From: Chloroflexota bacterium
Lineage (GTDB): Bacteria > Chloroflexota > Anaerolineae > Anaerolineales > Anaerolineaceae
Assembly: GCA_021796375.1 (NCBI GenBank)
Contig: JAJYJF010000012.1
Location: 1-11,241, forward strand
Direction of reading: 5' to 3'
DNA: 11,241 nucleotides
The notes under the pieces: model-generated
Database searches by the model: none
Told to the model about the DNA's origin: nothing
The model's input: only the letters and a program-made list of their open reading frames with translations
Part shown: one piece after another, positions 5,833-11,241 of the stretch
Numbering within the stretch: position 1 is the first letter of the stretch
Layout of the letters: each line of letters opens with the position of its first letter
Program-made: the position numbers and the translations under genes

Positions 5833-7058
5833 GCCTCCTGTTGAACCTGGCCTGGCGAAACGTCTGGCGGCACCGCCGCCGGACCGTGATCGTGATCGCC
5901 GCGATCGGCCTGGGCCTCTCCCTGATGATGGTGTACGACGGCCTGATCACCGGGTTTGACCAGGCGATTTACGGGAACGCCATCAAAGTCTTCGGCGGCA
6001 ACATCCAGATCCACGCCCAGGGATACTCGGCCGAGCTGAACCAGAACCCGCTCCTGCCGCTGCCGAACGATACGCAGCTGCTGGCGGCCGCCCGCGCCCT
6101 GCCCCAGGTGGTCGGCGCCTCCCGGCGGATCAACACCGGCGGGCTGGTCTCGAACCATACCGGCGCCTTCCCCGTGAAGATCATCGGGATCGAGCCCGAG
6201 GCCGAGGCGCCGACGAACATCATTGCCCAGCACGTGACCGCGGGGCGCTACCTGGCCGGCAGCGACCAGGACGTGGTGCTGATCGGCAAAGGCCTGGCGG
6301 ATGAGATGAACGTCCGGGTGGGCGACCGCATCACCGTGGCCGGGCAGGCCGCGCATAACCAGATGCGCAGCCGCACCCTGACCGTCATCGGAATCTACGA
6401 CCTGGGCATGCCGGATATCGAGAAGCAGTCCGTCTACATTTCGCTGGGCGAAGCTCAGGCGCTGTACGGGCTCCCCGGCCAGGCGACCGAGGTGACCGTC
6501 ACGCTCCAGAGGATCGGCGGCGAGGCGGCCGTCATGGCTGCGCTCAAGCCCGCCCTGGGCACGGACGAGATCACCTCCTGGCAGACGAGCTTCCCGGAGC
6601 TGCAGTCGGCTCTAGCGGCCAAGGGCCAGGTGATGGATATCTTCAGCACCATCATCATGGTCATCGCCGGGATCGGCATCCTCAACCTGCTCCTCATGGC
6701 GGTATACGAGCGCACGCGCGAGATCGGCATCCTGGGCGCGTTCGGCATGCTGCCGCGCCAGATCTCCGTCCTGTTCCTGCTCGAGGGGGGGCTGATGGGT
6801 CTGGTCGGCGTGGCCGCCGGGATCGTCCTGGGGCTGATCTTCAACATCCTCCTCGGCCGGGTGGGGCTGGATTTCACCGCCTTTTCCTCCCTCACCAGCT
6901 ACATGGCCCTGATCAACAGCCGGGTCTACCCGGGCCTGGGGCTGCAGAACCTGGCCTCGCGGGCGATCACCGTGCTCGTCATCGCTCTCCTGGCCGCCCT
7001 GTACCCGGCGCGCGAGGCTTCCATGCGGGAGCCTGCCGAGGCCCTGCATTCCGTGTGA
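5829..7058 (+). CDS. ABC transporter permease, FtsX/MacB (LolC/E-like) type, first of two
   Basis: 409-residue membrane subunit of a type VII-like ABC transporter. The N-terminal LAWRNVWRHRRRT motif precedes membrane helix 1 (about 20-42). A large extracytoplasmic MacB-type domain follows (about 43-268). The FtsX domain then has helices at about 271-293, 312-340 and 380-400. [17 protein letters not shown] (291-307) between helices 2 and 3 is the conserved cytoplasmic segment that contacts the ATPase. The C terminus ends in the typical ALYPAREASMREPAEALHSV. I chose the ATG at 5829, which overlaps the regulator's stop in ATGA and has AGGAAAGGA about 10 bases upstream. An in-frame upstream start lies inside the regulator gene and adds non-family residues. 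The gene is followed 8 bases after its stop by a paralogous permease, so the two probably form a heterodimer. Confidence 0.9.
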   Translation: MSLLLNLAWRNVWRHRRRTVIVIAAIGLGLSLMMVYDGLITGFDQAIYGNAIKVFGGNIQIHAQGYSAELNQNPLLPLPNDTQLLAAARALPQVVGASRRINTGGLVSNHTGAFPVKIIGIEPEAEAPTNIIAQHVTAGRYLAGSDQDVVLIGKGLADEMNVRVGDRITVAGQAAHNQMRSRTLTVIGIYDLGMPDIEKQSVYISLGEAQALYGLPGQATEVTVTLQRIGGEAAVMAALKPALGTDEITSWQTSFPELQSALAAKGQVMDIFSTIIMVIAGIGILNLLLMAVYERTREIGILGAFGMLPRQISVLFLLEGGLMGLVGVAAGIVLGLIFNILLGRVGLDFTAFSSLTSYMALINSRVYPGLGLQNLASRAITVLVIALLAALYPAREASMREPAEALHSV

Positions 7059-7066
7059 GGTCTACC

Positions 7067-8284
7067 ATGATCCAGACAATCAAGATGGCTTACCGTGACC
7101 TCGGGCGCAACCGCCGCCGCTCCTTCTTCTCCGCCCTGGCGCTGGGGATGGGGCTGGCGCTGCTGCTGCTCATCGCCAGCGTGGTGAAAGGCGAGTACCG
7201 CGGCGCGATGGACTCTTCCATTCAGCTGCAGACCGGGGACCTGCAGGTGATGGCCAAAACCTACGACGAAAACAAGACCAGCCTGGCCTGGGAAGACCTG
7301 GTCGCGAACCCGGACCAGATCGCCGCGCAGATCGGCGCGATGGGGCAGGTGCTGGCGGCAACGCCGCGCCTGTACGCCAGCGGGATCGCCGGCGCCGGGA
7401 ACCAATCGGTCGGCGTGCGCATCATCGGCATCGACCCGAACTCAGCCGGCAACGATATCTTCCACAGGGCAATGACGGGCGGTGAGTACCTGACCGCGGA
7501 TGACCGTTCCGGCGTCCTGATGGGGCAGACCCTGGCAAAGAAGCTCGGCCTGAAACCCGGCGACAGCATCGACCTGCTGGTCAATACCGCCAACGGCAAT
7601 ACCGACGAACAGATCTTCACCGTCCGCGGCATTTTCAACACCCACACCCCGGGCTTCGACCAGGGCAGCCTCTTCATGCCGCTGGCCAAGGCCCAGGCGT
7701 TCACGGGGACGGAAAACCATGCCAGCGTCATCAACGTGCTGCTGAAAAATATCGACGATACCGGCCCGGTTGCCGCCGCACTGACCACCAGCCAGTACCG
7801 GGTGCAGACCTACCTGCAGGCCAACCAGATCCTGGCCGATACCGAGGCGATGGCCAACAGCTACATGGCTTTCCTCTACCTGATCGTCCTGGCCATCACC
7901 GCCACGGTGATCGTGAATACGTTGATGATGGCGGTGTTCGAGCGCACCCGCGAGATCGGCATCCTGAGCGCCATCGGGATGAAGGCCAGCCGCATCATGG
8001 CCATGTTCTTCGCCGAATCCGGGCTGCTCGCGGTGGGTGGGATCCTGATGGGGCTGGTGCTGGGGTCCGTTATGGTCGCGCTGGCAACCCGGTATGGCTT
8101 TTACATCGGGGATATCGGCATGACCGGCCTCCTGCTCGGCGACCGGATCTACGCCTATCCGGCCGTTAGCGACGGGGTGGTCCTAACCGTCGCCACGTTC
8201 ATCGTCGCCCTGCTGGCGGCGCTTTATCCCGCCATTCTGGCGGCCCGCCTGGAGCCCGTTCAGGCTCTGCACAGTGGGGATTAG
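7067..8284 (+). CDS. ABC transporter permease, FtsX/MacB (LolC/E-like) type, second of two
   Basis: 405-residue paralogue of the preceding permease with the same plan: basic N terminus [11 protein letters not shown], membrane helix 1 at about 20-40, extracytoplasmic MacB-type domain at about 41-265, and FtsX-type helices at about 267-290, 310-341 and 370-390. The [15 protein letters not shown] segment (291-305) is nearly the same as in the first permease, while the periplasmic-type domains differ. That is what is expected of an old duplication giving the two halves of one transporter. ATG 7067 has GAGG at 7057-7060 with 6 bases of spacing. A GTG at 7055 would overlap the previous stop and add four residues, and is less likely. 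It ends 17 bases before the ATPase gene. Confidence 0.9.
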   Translation: MIQTIKMAYRDLGRNRRRSFFSALALGMGLALLLLIASVVKGEYRGAMDSSIQLQTGDLQVMAKTYDENKTSLAWEDLVANPDQIAAQIGAMGQVLAATPRLYASGIAGAGNQSVGVRIIGIDPNSAGNDIFHRAMTGGEYLTADDRSGVLMGQTLAKKLGLKPGDSIDLLVNTANGNTDEQIFTVRGIFNTHTPGFDQGSLFMPLAKAQAFTGTENHASVINVLLKNIDDTGPVAAALTTSQYRVQTYLQANQILADTEAMANSYMAFLYLIVLAITATVIVNTLMMAVFERTREIGILSAIGMKASRIMAMFFAESGLLAVGGILMGLVLGSVMVALATRYGFYIGDIGMTGLLLGDRIYAYPAVSDGVVLTVATFIVALLAALYPAILAARLEPVQALHSGD

Positions 8285-8301
8285 CCGCAAGGAGTATAAA
8301 A

Positions 8302-9006
8302 ATGGATGTCGCCAAGGTAGAGAATGTCACCCGCGTCTTCAGAATCGGCAAGGTCGAAACTGCGGCCCTGCGCGGGGTTAACCTTACGGTGGAGAGCGGC
8401 GAGTTTACCGCCCTGGTCGGCCCTTCCGGGTCGGGCAAGACCACCCTGCTGCAGCTGATCGGCTGCCTGGACCAGCCTACCAGCGGGCGGGTGTACATCA
8501 ATGGGAAAGACGTCAGCAAGCTGAGCCGCAACCAGCGCGCCGATGTGCGCCGCGGAGCGCTCGGGTTTATTTTCCAGTTCTTCGCCCTGATCCCAACCCT
8601 GACCGCCTACGAGAACATCGAGATGCCGCTGCTGCTGGCGGGAGAAAAAGCCTCCGCGCGCAAGGCGCGCGTCACCGAGCTGCTCGATGCGGTGGGCCTT
8701 TCCGACCGGGCCGGGAACCGGCCGGACCAGCTGAGCGGCGGCCAGCAGCAGCGTGTGGCGATCGCCCGCGCGCTCGCCACCCGGCCTTCGCTGATCCTGG
8801 CGGACGAGCCGACCGCCAACCTGGATACGCCCAACGGCCAGCAGGTGATGGAGATCATGACCCGCCTCAACCAGGAGACTGGCGTCACCTTCGTTTTTGC
8901 CACCCACGACCCGCGGGTGATCAAGTACGCGCACCGCGTCGTCACTTTGCGCGACGGCTGCGTTGTCGAGACAGCCGGCGAGGAGAAAATCGCCGCAGGA
9001 GTCTGA
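8302..9006 (+). CDS. ABC transporter ATP-binding protein (LolD/MacB-type)
   Basis: 234-residue nucleotide-binding subunit that would drive the two permeases. All ATPase elements are present: Walker A GPSGSGKT (40-47), Q-loop Gln92 in FIFQFF, signature LSGGQQQRV (144-152), Walker B LILADEP (164-170), D-loop NLD (173-175), and H-loop His202 in ATHDPRV. Length and the [14 protein letters not shown] opening fit the LolD/MacB/FtsE group used with FtsX-type permeases. The ATG has AAGGAG about 8 bases upstream, after a 17-base gap from the second permease. A six-base gap plus Shine-Dalgarno leads straight into the adaptor gene, confirming one transcription unit. No catalytic residue is missing. Confidence 0.94.
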   Translation: MDVAKVENVTRVFRIGKVETAALRGVNLTVESGEFTALVGPSGSGKTTLLQLIGCLDQPTSGRVYINGKDVSKLSRNQRADVRRGALGFIFQFFALIPTLTAYENIEMPLLLAGEKASARKARVTELLDAVGLSDRAGNRPDQLSGGQQQRVAIARALATRPSLILADEPTANLDTPNGQQVMEIMTRLNQETGVTFVFATHDPRVIKYAHRVVTLRDGCVVETAGEEKIAAGV

Positions 9007-9007
9007 T

Positions 9008-10219
9008 ATGAAGCTTTTCAGGGGATTACTGCCCATCCTGCTTCTCCTGCTCGCCGGCTGCCAGGGGCTCTCCGGCGGCAGCCCCACCCCGCTGCCGACC
9101 GTCGTCCTGGGAAGCGGCGGTCCGACGGCGCTGGCGGCCACCCCGAGCGCCGCCTCCGGCCCGGCGGCGGTAACGGCCTCCGCGGAGATCGTCCCTGCCC
9201 GCAGCGCGGACCTGGGTTTCGCCTCCGCCGGGGTGGTGGGGGAGGTCAAGATCTCCGAAGGCGACCAGGTTAAAGCTGGGGATCTGCTCGCCAGCCTGGA
9301 CAGCTACTCCGCGCTGCAGTCTGCGGTAGACGCCAGCCAGATGGCCCTGCAGAACGCGCAGGACGGGTACGCTGCACTGGTGGCGAACGCGCCGGTGGCC
9401 CGCGCCAGCGCCGAGCTGGCCCTCGCCCAGGCGCAGAAAGCCCGCGACGACGCAAACAAGGCCGTGCAGAGCAAGCAGTTCCAGCGCGCCAGCCCGCAGA
9501 CGATCGATATCGCCCGCGCCAACCTGATCGTGGCGCAGAATGCGCTGGATGACGCGGAGACGATCTACAACCAGAATAAAAACCGCTCCTCGACCGACGT
9601 GGTCTACGCCGCGGCGCTCAGCCAGCTGGCGGCTGCCCAGCAGCGCGAGCAGCAGGCCCAGTACAACCTGAATTACGTCTCCTCGCTGCCGGACGCGGTG
9701 GATATCCAGATCGCGCAGGCCAACCTGGACCTGGCCGAGGCAAATTTGCAGGCCGCCATCGACTCCTGGAATCGCGTGAAGGACGGCCCCGACCCGGACC
9801 TGGTCGCCGCCGACCAGGCCAGCATCGCCGCGGCTCAATCGGCGCTGGCCTCCGCGCAGTCGGCGCGGGATCACGCCGCGATCAAGGCGCCTTTTGCCGG
9901 CACGGTGGCGGATCTGAACGCCGCCGCCGGCGAAACGGTGGTCCCCGGCCAGGCCGTCCTGACCCTGGCGGATCTGAGCGACCTGCAGGTCGAGACGACC
10001 GACCTGAGCGAGCGGGATGTGGATCGCGTCAGCCTGGGCCAGACGGCAACGGTCAGCATCCCCGGGCTGGGAAAGGACGTTTCCGGCAAGGTGATCCACA
10101 TCGCCTCGCGCGCCACGAAGGAGGGCGGCGACGTGGTCTACAAGGTCACCATCCAGCTCGCCGAGCAGCCAGCCGGGCTGCGCTGGGGCATGAGCGCAAC
10201 GGTCCAGATCAGTTCATGA
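9008..10219 (+). CDS. HlyD/MacA-type lipoprotein adaptor (membrane fusion protein family)
   Basis: 403-residue secreted lipoprotein. Residues 1-18 form a lipoprotein signal: basic MKLFR, a run of leucines, and lipobox LAGC with Cys18 as the lipidated residue. A low-complexity Gly/Ser/Pro/Thr linker covers about 19-55. The first half of a biotinyl-lipoyl-like barrel lies at about 72-98 (GEVKISEGDQVKAGDLLASL). A long Ala/Gln/Asp-rich alpha-hairpin occupies about 100-289. The second lipoyl half is at about 291-322 (IKAPFAGTVADLNAAAGETV), followed by a beta-barrel and membrane-proximal region to the end. The translated frame runs 15 codons further upstream, but ATG 9008 is chosen because AGGAG sits 6 bases ahead and the signal peptide starts there. 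Last gene of the operon; such adaptors couple FtsX/MacB-type ABC pumps to export outside the membrane. The substrate is unknown. Confidence 0.9.
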   Translation: MKLFRGLLPILLLLLAGCQGLSGGSPTPLPTVVLGSGGPTALAATPSAASGPAAVTASAEIVPARSADLGFASAGVVGEVKISEGDQVKAGDLLASLDSYSALQSAVDASQMALQNAQDGYAALVANAPVARASAELALAQAQKARDDANKAVQSKQFQRASPQTIDIARANLIVAQNALDDAETIYNQNKNRSSTDVVYAAALSQLAAAQQREQQAQYNLNYVSSLPDAVDIQIAQANLDLAEANLQAAIDSWNRVKDGPDPDLVAADQASIAAAQSALASAQSARDHAAIKAPFAGTVADLNAAAGETVVPGQAVLTLADLSDLQVETTDLSERDVDRVSLGQTATVSIPGLGKDVSGKVIHIASRATKEGGDVVYKVTIQLAEQPAGLRWGMSATVQISS

Positions 10220-10227
10220 TCTGGATC
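10201..10227 (+). other. Stem-loop spanning the adaptor gene's stop codon
   Basis: TCCAGATCA (10203-10211) pairs perfectly with TGATCTGGA (10217-10225) around a 5-base loop. Two more pairs, one of them G-U, extend the stem to 11. The stop codon TGA lies in the descending arm. No T-run follows, so it is not a classical terminator; mRNA 3'-end protection or an incidental fold are both possible. Confidence 0.4.
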
Positions 10228-10269
10228 ATTTGAAAACCATAGCTCCAGAGCGGGAATGGGGGATGAGTC

Positions 10270-10315
10270 TTCAGGAAGGTGGAGAGGCCGGTACCGGCCC
10301 CTCCACCTTCCTGAA
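10270..10315 (+). terminator. 46-bp near-perfect palindrome, probable operon terminator
   Basis: The arms run outward from GGTACC (10290-10295) to TTCAG/CTGAA. All 23 positions pair except one, A10285 against C10300. It lies 50 bases after the adaptor's stop, the place expected for the end of the exporter transcript. The following TTAACCTTTT is only a modest U-tract, so strength is uncertain. Because the element is symmetric it could stop transcripts from either side. Confidence 0.6.
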
Positions 10316-10331
10316 TTAACCTTTTAGGCTG

Positions 10332-10337
10332 TATAAT
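10332..10337 (+). promoter_or_regulatory. TATAAT -10 element before the Fe-S protein gene
   Basis: A perfect -10 hexamer in the spacer after the terminator. No clear -35 box lies 16-18 bases upstream, where the terminator arm ends. It would start transcription near 10343-10345, upstream of all candidate starts for the Fe-S protein. Confidence 0.35.
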
Positions 10338-10480
10338 CAGGCGCGTCCAGCGGAGTGCCCATCCAACACTCCACCTTCTAACCTGCATCCCGCTCCATCT
10401 CCGAGGCCATCCTGGGCACCCCGACCTGGATTATCCCGCTCCTCAAAGCCTTATTTCCTTACCGCCGGCAGCTCGCCCGG

Positions 10481-11224
10481 TTGAGCCAGTTCCCGCCCGT
10501 CGCGGCCCTGCTGCATAAGACCATCTTCAATGGGGATGATATGATTTTCCTCCCCCGGGGCCGGATCGTCATCCAGGAATCCGTGCGCCTGGACGAAAGC
10601 ACCGTGCTTCCCTCCGCCCTGGTCGACCACTTCATCGAGCAGGCCAGCGACCGCTTTATCATGGATACCTGCATCTGCCGGGAGAGCGACCACTGCCAGG
10701 ATTACCCGCACGACCTGGGGTGCATCTTCCTCGGCGATGCCGTCCGGAAGATCAGCCCCCAGCTGGGCCGCCTGGTTTCAAAAGAAGAGGCCCTGGCCCA
10801 CGCCCACCGCGCTGATGAGCTGGGTCTCGTTCACCTCATCGGCCGCGACCGGCTCGACACGCTGTGGACGGGGGCGACCCCGTTCGGCCGGCTGATGACG
10901 ATCTGCAACTGCTGCCCGTGCTGCTGCCTGTACCGCATGCTCCCCGATCTGGACGCGCGCAACCGCGGGAAGGTGGTGCGCATGCCGGGGGTGAGCGTCT
11001 GGGTGGAGGCGGAGGAATGCGTGGGATGCGACGCGTGCCCCAGCGTGTGCTTCGTCGAGGCGATCCGCCTGAACGGCGCCGTCGCGGAGATCAGCGAGGA
11101 ATGCCGCGGCTGCGGGCGCTGCGTGGACGCCTGCCCCACCGGCGCGATCCACCTCGAGATCGAAGACACCGAGGCGATCCAGCGCCAGATCGCGCGTATT
11201 TCCGGGCTGGTCGAGGTGGGATAA
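10481..11224 (+). CDS. Cys-rich protein with two C-terminal [4Fe-4S] ferredoxin motifs
   Basis: 247 residues from the first canonical start, TTG 10481. The C-terminal ferredoxin module has CVGCDACPSVC (Cys180, 183, 186, 190) and CRGCGRCVDACP (Cys208, 211, 214, 218), each a full CxxCxxCxxxC motif for a [4Fe-4S] cluster. Two further conserved-looking Cys groups lie upstream: CICRESDHC...GCIFLG (Cys64, 66, 72, 81) and ICNCCPCCCLYR (Cys142, 144, 145, 147-149). I recall similar uncharacterised 4Fe-4S proteins from anaerobes and archaea; an electron-transfer role is inferred, partner unknown. The start is doubtful. No Shine-Dalgarno precedes the TTG, and the frame is open back to 10382 with coding-like codons, including a hydrophobic/basic WIIPLLKALFPYRRQLAR segment that fits my memory of the family. 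That stretch lacks ATG, GTG and TTG. The true protein is probably about 23-33 residues longer, or its 5' end is damaged. Confidence 0.8.
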   Translation: MSQFPPVAALLHKTIFNGDDMIFLPRGRIVIQESVRLDESTVLPSALVDHFIEQASDRFIMDTCICRESDHCQDYPHDLGCIFLGDAVRKISPQLGRLVSKEEALAHAHRADELGLVHLIGRDRLDTLWTGATPFGRLMTICNCCPCCCLYRMLPDLDARNRGKVVRMPGVSVWVEAEECVGCDACPSVCFVEAIRLNGAVAEISEECRGCGRCVDACPTGAIHLEIEDTEAIQRQIARISGLVEVG

Positions 11225-11241
11225 CCCGCTCGAACCGCCCG

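Noticed and set aside
9026..10099. 357-codon minus-strand frame opposite the adaptor gene
   Set aside because: Antisense to a lipoprotein adaptor with signal peptide, hairpin and barrel motifs; no recognisable protein features of its own.

Overview
The window is GC-rich DNA with gene-dense bacterial organisation and strong G/C preference at third codon positions. No rRNA, tRNA, CRISPR array or insertion sequence was seen. The gene set suggests a free-living bacterium of Chloroflexota type, probably Anaerolineae: a multi-gene FtsX/MacB-like ABC exporter with a long-hairpin lipoprotein adaptor, a Cys-rich ferredoxin-like protein, and a small conserved hypothetical that looks familiar from that group. 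This assignment is inference from remembered family resemblance; no marker gene is present.

Layout. Bases 1-83 are probably the 3' end of a plus-strand gene. A small minus-strand hypothetical (240-500) and a plus-strand zinc-dependent alcohol dehydrogenase (637-1677) diverge from a 136-bp spacer that carries a -10-like motif facing each gene. The dehydrogenase converges, with a 4-nt stop overlap, on a minus-strand pair: an LctP-family carboxylate permease (about 4363 down to 2810), then a PLP-dependent alpha-oxoamine-synthase-type enzyme (2783 down to 1674). The pair is separated by 26 nt and is probably one operon. Divergent from the permease is a Cys-rich YgbA_NO family protein (4567-4941), a family linked to nitric oxide stress.

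The second half (5101-10219) is one compact plus-strand operon: a TetR-family regulator, two paralogous FtsX/MacB-type permeases, a LolD/MacB-type ATPase and a lipoprotein HlyD/MacA-type adaptor. Its promoter is unusually readable. TTGACA-17 bp-TAAACT is followed, just at the predicted transcription start, by a near-perfect palindrome suited to TetR binding. The simplest model is an autorepressed efflux or export system induced by a ligand. A 46-bp palindrome after the adaptor is the likely terminator.

The last gene (10481-11224) encodes a protein with two C-terminal [4Fe-4S] ferredoxin motifs and two further Cys clusters. Its reading frame looks coding for about 33 codons upstream of the first canonical start codon, but that stretch has no ATG, GTG or TTG. 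This is the main annotation puzzle of the window. I did not find a clearly novel defence or mobile system. The most worthwhile leads are the permease/oxoamine-synthase pairing, the TetR operator, the ferredoxin gene's 5' end, and the repeated half-palindrome between the exporter operon and that gene.
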